Shown here: positions 42,741 through 52,333 of the stretch, piece by piece
Layout: each line of letters starts with the position of its first letter
Position numbering within the stretch: position 1 is the stretch's first letter
DNA from: Sphingomonas_E sp042693015
GTDB taxonomy: Bacteria; Pseudomonadota; Alphaproteobacteria; Sphingomonadales; Sphingomonadaceae
Length of the DNA: 64,000 nucleotides
Direction of reading: 5' to 3'
Assembly: GCF_042693015.1 (NCBI RefSeq)
Contig: NZ_CP170544.1
Coordinates: forward strand, 1,798,001 to 1,862,000
Notes under the pieces: generated by a model
Told to the model about the DNA's origin: nothing
Databases searched by the model: none
The model's input: the letters and a program-made list of their open reading frames with translations, nothing else
Position numbers and translations under genes: made by a program

Positions 42741-44795
42741 ATGATCAGCTTCGGTTGCCGATTGATGACAATGCTCGCCGCGCTGCTGCTGGCGGTGCCC
42801 GCATTCGCACAAGGTCTGCATATCCAGCCGCGCCTCGTCGCCGAAAGCCAGGCTCCGGCCGCCGGCAAGACGGTGACGCTGGCGCTGGCGATGAAGCCGG
42901 ATGCGACCTGGCATGGTTACTGGAAGAATCCCGGCGACTCCGGGATCGAGACAGTGATCGACTGGACGCTTCCGCAAGGCGTGGCCGCGGGCGAAATCGG
43001 TTATCCGGTGCCGCACACGCTGATCATCGCCGGGCTGATGAACTATGTCTATGAAGGCGAATACGCCCAGCTGATCGAACTGAAGCTGCCCGCGGGCCTC
43101 GCGCCGGGGACGAAGCTGCCGATCCGCGGCACCGCCAAATGGCTCGCCTGCACCAAGGAAATCTGCGTCCCCGAGAAGGCGAACATCGCCGTCGATCTGG
43201 TCGTGGGGGATGGCAAGGCGGATGCGGCGCGCGCCACCGACTTCGCCCGATGGCGCGCAGCGATGCCCAAGCCGCTCGGCAGCCAGGGCCGCTTCGCGCT
43301 GAATGGCGATACCTTCCGGCTGGCCGTGCCGATCCCGGCCAAGCTCAACGTCGCCGACGTCTATTTCTTCCCGCTGACCGACGGCGCCATCGCTTACGCC
43401 GCGCCGCAGAGTGTGACGCGCAATGGCGACAATCTGATCGTCGAGGTCAAGGCGGCGGAGGGCGCGGCCGGCTTGGCGCAGGTCGACGGCGTACTGCGCA
43501 TCGGCAAGGATAATGGCCTGACCCTGACCGCGAAGCCGGGTGATGTGCCGGCGGCCGGGACGGCCGTCGCCGCATCGGTCGAGGGCGCTGGATCGGGCGG
43601 CGTCAGCACCGTCGTGTTGGCGTTGGGCGGCGCGATCCTGGGCGGGTTGCTGCTCAACATCATGCCCTGCGTCTTCCCGATCCTGAGCCTGAAGGCGTTG
43701 AGCCTTGCGCGGGCCGGCGGCGACGAGCGCGGCGCGCGGCACGAAGCGCTGGCCTATACCGGCGGCGCCGTGCTGACCTGTCTCGCTCTCGGCGGTGCTC
43801 TTTTGGCGGTCCGGGCCGGCGGCGAGGCGGCAGGCTGGGCGTTCCAGTTGCAGGACCCGCGCGTGATCCTGTTGCTGCTGTTGCTGACCGCGGCAATCGC
43901 GCTCAATCTGGCCGGCCTGTTCGAGCTGCCAGCAGTGGCCGGCGGCGATGCGCTCGCCAATCAGGGCGGCACGCACGGCTCCTTCTGGACGGGTGCCCTT
44001 GCCGCCTTCATCGCGACGCCCTGCACCGGCCCGTTCATGGGTGCAGCCTTGGGTGCGGCGCTGGTTTTGCCGGCGGCCGCCGCGATGGCGGTGTTCGCGG
44101 GGCTTGGGTTGGGGCTTGCCCTGCCCTTCCTCGCGCTCGGTTTTATCCCGGCGCTGCGTCGCCGATTGCCCAAACCCGGCCCGTGGATGGACCGGCTGCG
44201 GCGCTTCCTCGCCATTCCGATGTTCCTGACCGCGCTCGGCCTGGCCTGGCTGCTCGGCCGGCTGGCGGGCGTCAACGGCATGACCTTGGGCCTGGGCGCG
44301 GCATTGCTCACCGGTTTCGCTCTGTGGTGGGTCGGTCGCCGGCAGGCTGCCGGCAAGCGCGCCGCCTGGTGGCCGCTCGCCCCCGCCGCCGCCGCCGCAC
44401 TCGCGCTGATGGTGACGGTGCCCCGCGCGCCCGCAACCGCGGCGGCACCTACCGCCGGTGCGCTCGGCGCCCAGCCCTTCAGCGAGGAGAAGCTCGCCGC
44501 GCTGCAGGCCGAGGGCCGCCCGGTCTTCGTCTATTTCACTGCCGACTGGTGCCTGAGCTGCAAGGTCAACGAAAAGGCAGCGATCGAGCGGACCGAGGTG
44601 GCAGAAGCCTTTGCCGGCGCCAATGTCGCGGTGCTGGTGGGCGACTGGACCAATGGCGACGCCGCAATCGGCCGCTTCCTCAACCAGCAGGGGCGTTCGG
44701 GCGTGCCGCTCTACATGTTCTACCGGCCGGGCCAGCCGCCGGAAATTCTGCCGCAGGTGCTGACGCCCGGCACGCTGACGGCGCTGGCTGCTTGA
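42741..44795 (+). CDS. DsbD-family thiol:disulfide interchange protein
   Basis: This is a 684-residue membrane protein that passes electrons from the cytoplasm to periplasmic thiols. A signal peptide is followed by an N-terminal periplasmic domain (to about residue 270, with the pair in WLACTKEICVP). Eight or so membrane helices follow, carrying Cys in LLNIMPCVFPILSLKAL and IATPCTGPFMG. The C-terminal thioredoxin domain has FTADWCLSCKVNE. GGAG precedes ATG 42741. The next gene encodes a thioredoxin-like protein, a fitting partner. Both are probably needed for cytochrome maturation or repair of oxidised proteins. Confidence 0.9.
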   Translation: MISFGCRLMTMLAALLLAVPAFAQGLHIQPRLVAESQAPAAGKTVTLALAMKPDATWHGYWKNPGDSGIETVIDWTLPQGVAAGEIGYPVPHTLIIAGLMNYVYEGEYAQLIELKLPAGLAPGTKLPIRGTAKWLACTKEICVPEKANIAVDLVVGDGKADAARATDFARWRAAMPKPLGSQGRFALNGDTFRLAVPIPAKLNVADVYFFPLTDGAIAYAAPQSVTRNGDNLIVEVKAAEGAAGLAQVDGVLRIGKDNGLTLTAKPGDVPAAGTAVAASVEGAGSGGVSTVVLALGGAILGGLLLNIMPCVFPILSLKALSLARAGGDERGARHEALAYTGGAVLTCLALGGALLAVRAGGEAAGWAFQLQDPRVILLLLLLTAAIALNLAGLFELPAVAGGDALANQGGTHGSFWTGALAAFIATPCTGPFMGAALGAALVLPAAAAMAVFAGLGLGLALPFLALGFIPALRRRLPKPGPWMDRLRRFLAIPMFLTALGLAWLLGRLAGVNGMTLGLGAALLTGFALWWVGRRQAAGKRAAWWPLAPAAAAALALMVTVPRAPATAAAPTAGALGAQPFSEEKLAALQAEGRPVFVYFTADWCLSCKVNEKAAIERTEVAEAFAGANVAVLVGDWTNGDAAIGRFLNQQGRSGVPLYMFYRPGQPPEILPQVLTPGTLTALAA

Positions 44796-44840
44796 AATTT
44801 GGGGGCCTTATCTCGTCACCATGAAAGGAAGGAAGTGCAG

Positions 44841-45446
44841 ATGATCCGCCAGTCCATTGCTTTCGCCGCCGCCATCACGATTGCGGCCCCCGTTTTCGCG
44901 ACCGCCACGGTCGGCCAGCCCGCGCCCGACTTCATTGCCGCCGATGCCGATGGCAAGCCCGTCAAGCTGTCGAGCTTCAAGGGTAAGACGGTGGTGCTGG
45001 AATGGAACAACCCCGGCTGCCCCTTCGTCCAGAAGCATTATGAAAGCGGCAACATGCAGAAGACGCAGGCCGCCGCGCACGGCCAGGGCGTTGTGTGGCT
45101 GACGATCAATTCCGGCGCGCCGGGCAAGCAGGGCCATATGACCGGTGCCGAGGCGCAGGCCTTCGAGAAGAAGGAAAAGGCGCATGCCACCGCCTATCTG
45201 CTCGATCCCAAGGGCGTGGTCGGCAAGCTCTATGACGCCAAGACGACGCCGCAGATGTTCGTCATCAACCCCGCCGGCACGCTCGTCTATGCCGGCGCGA
45301 TCGACGACAAGCCGACTGCCGACGTCGCCGACATTGCGGGTGCCCGCAACCATGTGCTGGCAGCACTTGCCGACGTGAAGGCGGGCAAGCCGGTCTCGGT
45401 CGCAACCAGCAAGCCTTATGGCTGCGCGGTAAAATACGCGAGTTGA
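44841..45446 (+). CDS. Exported thioredoxin-like/peroxiredoxin-like protein
   Basis: This is a 201-residue exported protein of the AhpC-TSA/redoxin type. The signal peptide ends near FATATVG. The fold start is VGQPAPDFIAADADGKPVKL and the active-site region is EWNNPGCPFVQKHYES, with a single Cys rather than CXXC. A later QMFVINPAGTLVYAGAIDD is typical. GGAAGGAAG precedes ATG 44841. It follows dsbD-like gene, which might reduce it. Confidence 0.85.
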   Translation: MIRQSIAFAAAITIAAPVFATATVGQPAPDFIAADADGKPVKLSSFKGKTVVLEWNNPGCPFVQKHYESGNMQKTQAAAHGQGVVWLTINSGAPGKQGHMTGAEAQAFEKKEKAHATAYLLDPKGVVGKLYDAKTTPQMFVINPAGTLVYAGAIDDKPTADVADIAGARNHVLAALADVKAGKPVSVATSKPYGCAVKYAS

Positions 45447-45447
45447 G

Positions 45448-47106
45448 CTACTTCCGCACCCACAGCCGCTTGCCGCCGACCCACGTCTCCATCACCTTGG
45501 TGGCACGGATTTCGGCGGGGGTGGCGGTGAGGATGTCACGGTCGAGCAGCAGGAAATCGGCGTAGCGGCCGGGTTCCAGCGTGCCGATCTTGTCCTCGGC
45601 AAAACCGGCGAAAGCGGCGTCGCGGGTGAAGGCTGACAGGGCCTGCGGCATCGTCAGCTTCTGTTCGGGCATCCAGCCGCCGGGCGGCTGGCCCGACGCA
45701 TCCTCGCGACTGATAGCGGCGGCGAGGCCGGCGAAGGGATCTGGGCTTTCGACCGGAAAGTCCGATCCGAAGGCAAGCCTCGCGCCCGCCTTCAACATCG
45801 ACTGCCACGCATAGGCGCCGACCAGCCGTGCGGGGCCGAGGCGGGCCTCGGCCATCAGCCGATCCGATGTCTGGTGGACGGGCTGCATGGACGCGATGAT
45901 ACCGTTGCGGCCGAAGCGCGGCAGGTCCGCGGGATCGACGATCTGGGCATGTTCGATCCGCCAGCGGCGATCGCCCTTGTAGGTGCCGGCCAGTTCCTCG
46001 ATCGCATCCAGCGCCTGAGCATTGGAGGCGTCACCGATCGCGTGGATCGCGACCTGAAAATTGTCCATCGCCGCGCGGCTGCCGAGATTCTTGAGCTTGG
46101 CGTCGTCGATCAGAGTGAGGCCGCGCTGGCCCGGAGCATCGGCATAATCCGCCTTGAGCCGCGCTCCGCGCGAGCCGAGCGCACCATCGTCGATCAGTTT
46201 GACGCCGACCATGCGCAGCCGGCCGTTGTAAAGCCAGGGCGTGGGGCCAGTGCCCGCGATCGAGATCAACGGCTCGATACCATAGGCATAGGAGATGATC
46301 CGTACGCGCAGCCGGCCCATGTCACCCGATCGGCGCATCACCGCCCAGTCATCCGCGCTGGTGCCCATGTCGGCGACGGCGGTGATGCCCTTTTCGATCA
46401 GGATTTCCTGCGTCTTGGCGAAAGCGAGGTCGCGTTCGAGCGCTTGCGGCGGCGGTACGGCCTTCTCCATCAAGGCCATCGCCGCGTCGACGAAGACGCC
46501 GGTGGGCTTGCCGCCGGCCATCTCCACGCGGCCGCCGGCAGGTGATACCGTCTTGGGGCCGATTCCCGCCAAAGCTAGCGCGGCGCTATTGGCAACGCCT
46601 GCATGGCCGTCGATGCGCAACAGCCAGACTGGCCGATCACCCACCGCCGCGTCGATATCGGCGGCCGTGGGAAAGCGGCCGAGGCCCCAGCGCTCCTGGT
46701 TCCAGCCGAAGCCGACAACCCAGCGCTGATTGGGATTGGCGCGCGCCCAATCCTGAATCTTCCGCTGGGCCTCCTCAAGCGAATTGGTGCCGGACAGGTC
46801 CACCTGCAGCGCCTGATAGCCAAGGTGCATGACATGGCCGTGCGCGTCGATCAGGCCGGGGATCAGGGTGCGCCCCTTGCCGTCAAGCTTATAGTCCAGC
46901 TTCTCCGGCCTTTTGTCCTTGGCCGAAAGCGTTCGGACGACCTTGCCCTCGCCGTCGATCAGCAGGCCCGAAAAGCGATCGACCGCACCGTCCTTGCCGA
47001 TGCTGTAGCCGTTCACATTGTCGATCAGCCCGTCCGCGTGCGCCGCCGAGGCAGCGAGCGCCAGCGCTGCGGCCGCGCCGAGCAGGCGCCCTCCCACCCG
47101 CTTCAC
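45448..47106 (-). CDS. Exported YtcJ-like amidohydrolase
   Basis: This is a 552-residue metal-dependent hydrolase of the YtcJ/exoenzyme-regulatory AepA branch. It has a signal peptide (RLLGAAAALALAASAAHAD). The metal site is LIDAHGHVMHLG, then IHAIGDASNAQALDAI and the catalytic Asp in FGSDFPVESPD. GTG 47106 overlaps the stop of the upstream dehydrogenase (GTGA), so translation is coupled. It probably removes an acyl or amide group from an external compound; the substrate is unknown. Confidence 0.85.
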   Translation of the reverse strand: MKRVGGRLLGAAAALALAASAAHADGLIDNVNGYSIGKDGAVDRFSGLLIDGEGKVVRTLSAKDKRPEKLDYKLDGKGRTLIPGLIDAHGHVMHLGYQALQVDLSGTNSLEEAQRKIQDWARANPNQRWVVGFGWNQERWGLGRFPTAADIDAAVGDRPVWLLRIDGHAGVANSAALALAGIGPKTVSPAGGRVEMAGGKPTGVFVDAAMALMEKAVPPPQALERDLAFAKTQEILIEKGITAVADMGTSADDWAVMRRSGDMGRLRVRIISYAYGIEPLISIAGTGPTPWLYNGRLRMVGVKLIDDGALGSRGARLKADYADAPGQRGLTLIDDAKLKNLGSRAAMDNFQVAIHAIGDASNAQALDAIEELAGTYKGDRRWRIEHAQIVDPADLPRFGRNGIIASMQPVHQTSDRLMAEARLGPARLVGAYAWQSMLKAGARLAFGSDFPVESPDPFAGLAAAISREDASGQPPGGWMPEQKLTMPQALSAFTRDAAFAGFAEDKIGTLEPGRYADFLLLDRDILTATPAEIRATKVMETWVGGKRLWVRK

Positions 47107-47969
47107 TGCTTGATGCGCCGCACCAGTGCCGACAGATCCTGCCGGCCGGCGCCCATAGCCTGCACCTCGGCATAGAATTGGTCGATCAAAGCGGCGGCCG
47201 GCAGGGTCGCACCATTGGCGCGGGCCTCCTCCAGCGCGAGGCCGAGATCCTTGCGCATCCAATCAACCGCGAAGCCCTCGTCGAACTGCTCGGCTGCCAT
47301 GCTCTTCCAGCGATTGACGAAATACCAGCTCGACGCGGCGCCGGCGGAAACCGCTTCGAACACCTTGTCGACGTCGAGTTCGGCGGCCTGGGCAAAGCGC
47401 AGTGCCTCCGCAATTGCCTGCATGGTGCCGGCGATGCAGACCTGATTGACCATCTTGGTCTGTTGCCCCGCACCCGCGCCGCCAACATGGACGATCCGGG
47501 CGGCATAGGCCTTCATCAGCGGCTCGGCGGCGGCGACCGCTTTCTCCGATCCGCCGCACATCACCGAAAGCTTGCCGGCCTCGGCCCCCGCCTGACCGCC
47601 CGAAACAGGCCCGTCGACGACAAGGAAGCCGCGATCCTTGCCCTCGACCGCCAACTGGCGGGCGATGCGTGCCGACGCGGTCGTGTGATCGACGAACACC
47701 GCACCCGGCTTCATCGTGCGGAAACAGCCGTCACCCCGCAGCGTCACCGCCTCCAGATCGGGGTCCGCGCCGACGCAGGTGAAGACGGCGTCCGCTCCCT
47801 CTGCCGCGGCCGCCGGTGTCGGCGCCGATCGGCCGCCATGGGCCGCGACCCAGGCATCGGCCTTGCTCGCCGTGCGGTTATAGACGGTCACGTCATGCCC
47901 AGCGCTGAGCAGATGACGGGCGATCGCACGGCCCATGACGCCGAGGCCGATGAAAGTTACCTTTGCCAT
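47103..47969 (-). CDS. 3-hydroxyisobutyrate-type NAD(P)-dependent dehydrogenase
   Basis: This 288-residue beta-hydroxyacid dehydrogenase starts with VTFIGLGVMGRAIARHLLSA (cofactor loop). The substrate loop is VDGPVSGGQAGAEAGKLSVM, and the catalytic Lys is in GAGQQTKMVNQVCIAG. Members oxidise short 3-hydroxy acids such as 3-hydroxyisobutyrate, tartronate semialdehyde or related acids. ATG 47969 has GGGGG before it and begins right at the first strand. It is the first gene of a two-gene operon with the YtcJ-like hydrolase. Confidence 0.88.
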   Translation of the reverse strand: MAKVTFIGLGVMGRAIARHLLSAGHDVTVYNRTASKADAWVAAHGGRSAPTPAAAAEGADAVFTCVGADPDLEAVTLRGDGCFRTMKPGAVFVDHTTASARIARQLAVEGKDRGFLVVDGPVSGGQAGAEAGKLSVMCGGSEKAVAAAEPLMKAYAARIVHVGGAGAGQQTKMVNQVCIAGTMQAIAEALRFAQAAELDVDKVFEAVSAGAASSWYFVNRWKSMAAEQFDEGFAVDWMRKDLGLALEEARANGATLPAAALIDQFYAEVQAMGAGRQDLSALVRRIKQ

Positions 47970-48027
47970 GGCCCCCGAATAACCATGGTTTCGCCAATCC
48001 GCCAGATGGGCTAGAGCGCCGGGCATC

Positions 48028-49269
48028 ATGGCTACTGCAGTAAAGACCCCCGCTCCGCTCCCCGTCTCCATCGCCGACGTGCAGGCGGCGCAGATGCGGA
48101 TTGCGGACAGCATCGTCCGGACCCCGACGCTGCTGAGCAAGACGCTGTCGGACATGACGGGCGCCAAGGTCTATCTGAAGTTCGAAAATCTGCAGTTCAC
48201 CGCCGCCTACAAGGAGCGCGGCGCGCTCAACAAGCTGCTCCAGCTCGACGAGGAGGCGCGGACGCGCGGCGTGATCGCAGCATCCGCCGGCAACCATGCC
48301 CAGGGCCTTGCTTACCATGGCGCGCGGCTGGGCATCCCCGTCACCATCGTCATGCCGAAGTCGACGCCGACGGTTAAGGTCTCACAGACCGAAGGCCATG
48401 GCGCGACCGTGATTCTGAGCGGCGAGCGCTTCGACGACGCCTATGAGCACGCGCTGATCGTCGCCAAGGAGCGCGGCCTCACCTTCGTCCATCCGTTCGA
48501 CGACCCAGCGATCATCGCCGGTCAGGGCACGGTGGCGCTGGAAATGCTGGCCGACGCGCCGGACATCGATACGCTGGCGGTGCCGATCGGCGGCGGCGGC
48601 CTGATTTCGGGCTGCACGATCGTTGCCAAGGGGCAGAGCCGACCGGTCGAAGTGATCGGCGTCCAGGCCGAACTGTTTCCGTCGATGTATAACCGGATCA
48701 ACGGCGCGGACCTGCCGATCGGCGGCGACACGCTGGCCGAAGGCATCGCGGTGAAGGAGCCGGGCGCGATCACGTCCGCGATCATCCGCGAGATCGTCGA
48801 CGACATGGTACTCGTCTCCGAACGCGATCTCGAAAAGGCGCTGTCGCTCCTGCTCCAGATCGAAAAGACAGTGGTCGAAGGTGCGGGCGCGGCTGGGCTG
48901 GCCGCATTGATTTCCAATCCCGAACGGTTCGCCGGCCGAACCGTCGGCCTCGTCCTGACCGGCGGCAATATCGACACGCGCCTGCTGGCAAACGTGCTGC
49001 TGCGCGATCTCGCCCGCTCCGGCCGCCTCGCCCGCCTGCGCATCCGGCTGCAGGACCGGCCGGGGGCATTGTTCCGCGTCGCGCGCATTTTCGACCAGGA
49101 AGCGGTCAACATTCTGGAACTCGCGCACCAGCGAATCTTCACCAACCTGCCGGCCAAGGGCCTGAGCCTGGATGTCGAATGCGAGACCCGCGACAAGGCG
49201 CATCTGGAGCGACTCGTGGCAGCGCTGACGGCTGACGGCTACGAAGTCACGCCGGTCGAACTCGCCTGA
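48028..49269 (+). CDS. ilvA: Threonine ammonia-lyase
   Basis: This 413-residue PLP enzyme deaminates threonine to 2-oxobutanoate, the first step of isoleucine synthesis. The PLP Lys is in FTAAYKERGALNKL, the phosphate-binding glycine loop is IGGGGLISG, and SAGNHAQG contacts substrate. The last 80 residues form an ACT domain (LRIRLQDRPGALFRVARIFD) that could give feedback control. The length fits the single-ACT form, between TdcB (no ACT) and the longer two-ACT IlvA. The gene diverges from the dehydrogenase, 58 bases apart. Confidence 0.93.
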   Translation: MATAVKTPAPLPVSIADVQAAQMRIADSIVRTPTLLSKTLSDMTGAKVYLKFENLQFTAAYKERGALNKLLQLDEEARTRGVIAASAGNHAQGLAYHGARLGIPVTIVMPKSTPTVKVSQTEGHGATVILSGERFDDAYEHALIVAKERGLTFVHPFDDPAIIAGQGTVALEMLADAPDIDTLAVPIGGGGLISGCTIVAKGQSRPVEVIGVQAELFPSMYNRINGADLPIGGDTLAEGIAVKEPGAITSAIIREIVDDMVLVSERDLEKALSLLLQIEKTVVEGAGAAGLAALISNPERFAGRTVGLVLTGGNIDTRLLANVLLRDLARSGRLARLRIRLQDRPGALFRVARIFDQEAVNILELAHQRIFTNLPAKGLSLDVECETRDKAHLERLVAALTADGYEVTPVELA

Positions 49270-49408
49270 GAGTCAACAGGGGGTTTTGGCGCCTTGCGGC
49301 CCTTAACCCTCTTTTCATGGTGAACGGCCTTTTCATATTTTCGGCCTAACTGCATAATCATCTCATCAAGCCGACCATGGTGGACGGCTTATGGGTCCGG
49401 GGCCAGCC

Positions 49409-50167
49409 GTGAGCGCACCATTCCGCTTCCCGCGCTTCTTCGTAACGACACCGTCGCCGTGCCCCTATCTGCCGGGCAAGACGGAGCGGAAGGTATTTAC
49501 CGAGCTGTCCGGTCCGCATGCCGCGGAGCTGAATGACGCCCTTGGCCGGATTGGTTTCCGCCGCAGCCAGAACGTCGCCTACCGGCCGAGCTGCGCGGAT
49601 TGCACCGCCTGCGTTTCGGTGCGCGTCGTCGCCAGCGAGTTCAAGCCCAATGCCAGCCAGCGCAAGCTGATCCGCCGCAACGCCGATCTCAGCGTCAACG
49701 CCTGCAAGCCCTGGACGACCGAGGAACAGTTCGAGCTTCTGCGCCGCTATCTTTCCGCCCGCCATCCCGGCGGCGGCATGGCGGAGATGGACGATCTCGA
49801 TTTCGCCGACATGGTCGAACAGACGCCGGTCAACACCTATGTCGTCGAATATCGCGATCCCGACGGCAAGCTCGTGGGCGCCTGCCTCAGCGATCATCAG
49901 GCCGATGGCCTGTCGATGATCTACAGCTTCTTCGACGCGCAGAATGTCGATCGGCCCGGCCTCGGCACCTACATCATCCTCGATCATATCATGCGTGCCG
50001 CAAAATCCGGTCTGCCATATGTCTATCTCGGCTACTGGGTGAAGGGATCGCCCAGGATGCAGTACAAGACCCGCTTCCAGCCGATGGAGCGGCTGGGTTC
50101 GGGCGGCTGGACGCGCTTCGAGCCGGAGCCGGATGCGGCGACCATGCTCGACGCCCTGCTCGGTTAA
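49409..50167 (+). CDS. bpt: Aspartate/glutamate leucyltransferase Bpt
   Basis: This 252-residue enzyme transfers leucine from tRNA to N-terminal Asp or Glu, marking proteins for ClpAP degradation. The signature NVAYRPSCADCTACVSVRV at the N-terminus and the acetyltransferase-like VYLGYWVKGSPRMQYKTRF are diagnostic. GTG 49409 is chosen since homologues open with SAPFRFPRFFVTTPSPCPYL; ATG 49391 is in frame. The family is well known in proteobacteria. Confidence 0.93.
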   Translation: MSAPFRFPRFFVTTPSPCPYLPGKTERKVFTELSGPHAAELNDALGRIGFRRSQNVAYRPSCADCTACVSVRVVASEFKPNASQRKLIRRNADLSVNACKPWTTEEQFELLRRYLSARHPGGGMAEMDDLDFADMVEQTPVNTYVVEYRDPDGKLVGACLSDHQADGLSMIYSFFDAQNVDRPGLGTYIILDHIMRAAKSGLPYVYLGYWVKGSPRMQYKTRFQPMERLGSGGWTRFEPEPDAATMLDALLG

Positions 50168-50277
50168 ATCGCGGCAACTCCACACTCCTTAATCGTAGCG
50201 GCAACGGAACCACCGCGGCGTTGGGCGGTTTGGGCTGGGTGCCGGGCGCCTTCCGGCGAGTGAAGATGGAGAAGAAC

Positions 50278-50553
50278 ATGCGTGCTTCGCGCCTATGGCA
50301 ACTGGCAGCGGTGTCCCTGATCGCAGCGACACCGGTGGTCGCACAGGCACAGGCGACGCGGGCGGCATCACCCGCATCCAGCCTTTCCTTGGTCGGGGCA
50401 CCCGCACGCGCCGGCGCTACCATGACCCGGCAAAACCGGCTGGAAGGCAATGCCGGCTGGATCATCGGCGCAATCGGCGTGATCGCTGGTGTGACCTATG
50501 CCTTCGTCGAGGGCAATGACGACAGCGACCCGGAAACCCCGGTCAGCAACTGA
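50278..50553 (+). CDS. Small exported protein of unknown function
   Basis: This 91-residue protein has a signal peptide (cleavage near AQAQA) and a C-terminal hydrophobic segment (GWIIGAIGVIAGVTYAFVEG) followed by a short acidic tail, so it is probably membrane-bound. GGAG precedes ATG 50278; an ATG at 50266 is also in frame. It is too short for the fuller open frame from 49600 to be meaningful. It is followed by a strong terminator. The function is unknown. Confidence 0.7.
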   Translation: MRASRLWQLAAVSLIAATPVVAQAQATRAASPASSLSLVGAPARAGATMTRQNRLEGNAGWIIGAIGVIAGVTYAFVEGNDDSDPETPVSN

Positions 50554-50574
50554 ACAAATTCCATGGCAAATGCT

Positions 50575-50608
50575 GCTCTGCCTGGCTGGGTTCAGGCAGA
50601 GCGCTTTT
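50575..50608 (+). terminator. Rho-independent terminator
   Basis: GCTCTGCCTG (50575-50584) pairs perfectly with CAGGCAGAGC (50593-50602) around an 8-base loop, followed by GCTTTT. It lies 22 bases after the stop of the small exported protein gene. Confidence 0.85.
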
Positions 50609-50616
50609 GTGTGGCA

Positions 50617-52245
50617 CTAGTTTAACGGCGCTCTCAGTTTTCCCTCGCGGTGCAATTCGCGCAGCTTAAGCTTGTTGACCTTTCCGGTTGGTCCGAGTGG
50701 GATGGCGTCGATAAAAACGATTTCATCCGGCATCCACCAACGCGCGATCCGACCTTCGAGGAGATCGCGAAGTTCATGATCCGCCGGGCGTGCGCCGGGT
50801 TCGGCCTGCACGATCAGCAGCGGCCGTTCGTCCCATTTGGGATGGGGCACGCCGATCGCTGCGGCATTGGCGACGCCGGCATGCGACAGCACGGCATTTT
50901 CGATGTCGATAGAACTTATCCACTCGCCGCCCGATTTGATCACGTCCTTCGCTCGATCGGTGATCTGCATGGCTCCGTGATTGTCGATCGTCGCTACATC
51001 GCCGGTATCGAACCAGCCATCGGCATCGAGCACATCGCCGCCGTCGCCATCAAGATAGCCGCCCGCCACCGCAAAGCCGCGCGCCTTGAGCCGGCCGGGG
51101 GAGTTTCCGTCCGCGGGCAGTTCTTCCCCATCTTCGTCGACGATCTTCAGCTCGACGCCAAAGGGCGGTATGCCCTGCTTCAGTTTCTGGCGGACCTGAA
51201 TGTCGCGATCGGCATCCGCCAGCGCAGGCATAAGGCCGCCGAGCGTGCCCATCGGCGACAACTCGGTCATTCCCCAACCGTGGATCACCTCGATCCCATA
51301 ATCATCCTCGAACGCGCGCAGGATCGCCTCGGGAAGCGCCGCGCCGCCGATCACCACCCGCTTCAGCCAGGGCAGGCACAGGCCATGTTCGCGCAGATGG
51401 TGGAGCAAGCCGATCCAGACTGTCGGCACCGCCGCGGTCATCGTCACACGTTCGCTATCCAGCAGTTCGTATATCGACGCGCCGTCAAGCTGGGCACCCG
51501 GCATCACCATGCGCGCGCCCGCGGCCGGGCAGACGAAGGCCATGCCCCAGGCATTGGCGTGGAACATCGGCACCACGGGCATCACCACGTCGTTCCGGCC
51601 GATGTTCAGCACGTCCCTGCCCAGCGCCATCATCGCGTGCAGCACGTTGGAGCGGTGCGAATAGAGCACGCCCTTCGGATTGCCCGTCGTGCCGGAGGTG
51701 TAGCAGAGACCGCAGGCGGCATTCTCGTCGAAGCCGCCCCAGGGCGTGCCCGTGTCGCGGCCCGCGATCCAGTCCTCGTAGCAAAGCGCTCCCAGGTCAT
51801 TGGCCGGCATGGCATCGCGATCGGCGATGATCACATAATGTTCGATAGGCAGGCGATCGCGGATGGATTCGATCAGCGGCACGAAGCAGGCATCGAGAAC
51901 AAGCACGCGATCCGCTGCATGGTTGGCGATCCAGACGATCTGATCGGCGTGCAGACGCGGATTGATCGTGTGCAGCACGGCGCCGATTCCCATGGTGCCG
52001 TACCAGCATTCCATGTGCCGCTCGCCATTCCACGCAAGCGTCGCAACGCGATCGCCGGGCCGGATGCCCTGCGCCATCAGCGCCGCCGACACCTGCTTGG
52101 CGCGGTCATGCAGCGCGGCATAGCTGATCCGATGAATGTCACCACCCAGGCGTCGGGTGACGACTTCGGCATCGCCATGCACACGGGCGGCATGATCCAG
52201 GATCTTGTCCACCGTCAGCGGCCAGTGCTGCATCAGGCCCTGCAT
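50617..52245 (-). CDS. Long-chain-type acyl-CoA synthetase
   Basis: This is a 542-residue AMP-forming ligase. Core motifs are CYTSGTTGNPKGVLYSHRS (nucleotide binding), GWGMTELSPMGTLG, GWFDTGDVATID and the catalytic Lys region ITDRAKDVIKSGGEWISSID near LGPTGKVNKLKLRE. It activates a carboxylic acid to its CoA thioester. ATG 52245 is preferred because GGAG stands 6 bases before it; ATG 52257 is in frame. It ends the minus-strand run and probably starts degradation of whatever the neighbouring receptor imports. Confidence 0.92.
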   Translation of the reverse strand: MQGLMQHWPLTVDKILDHAARVHGDAEVVTRRLGGDIHRISYAALHDRAKQVSAALMAQGIRPGDRVATLAWNGERHMECWYGTMGIGAVLHTINPRLHADQIVWIANHAADRVLVLDACFVPLIESIRDRLPIEHYVIIADRDAMPANDLGALCYEDWIAGRDTGTPWGGFDENAACGLCYTSGTTGNPKGVLYSHRSNVLHAMMALGRDVLNIGRNDVVMPVVPMFHANAWGMAFVCPAAGARMVMPGAQLDGASIYELLDSERVTMTAAVPTVWIGLLHHLREHGLCLPWLKRVVIGGAALPEAILRAFEDDYGIEVIHGWGMTELSPMGTLGGLMPALADADRDIQVRQKLKQGIPPFGVELKIVDEDGEELPADGNSPGRLKARGFAVAGGYLDGDGGDVLDADGWFDTGDVATIDNHGAMQITDRAKDVIKSGGEWISSIDIENAVLSHAGVANAAAIGVPHPKWDERPLLIVQAEPGARPADHELRDLLEGRIARWWMPDEIVFIDAIPLGPTGKVNKLKLRELHREGKLRAPLN

Positions 52246-52333
52246 CTCGATCTCCATCCTTTTCGGTTCCCCCGCCCAGCCACCCCCATGACCGAGCGGG
52301 TTCCCCTCCTCCCCCGAACCTAACAGCGTAGGA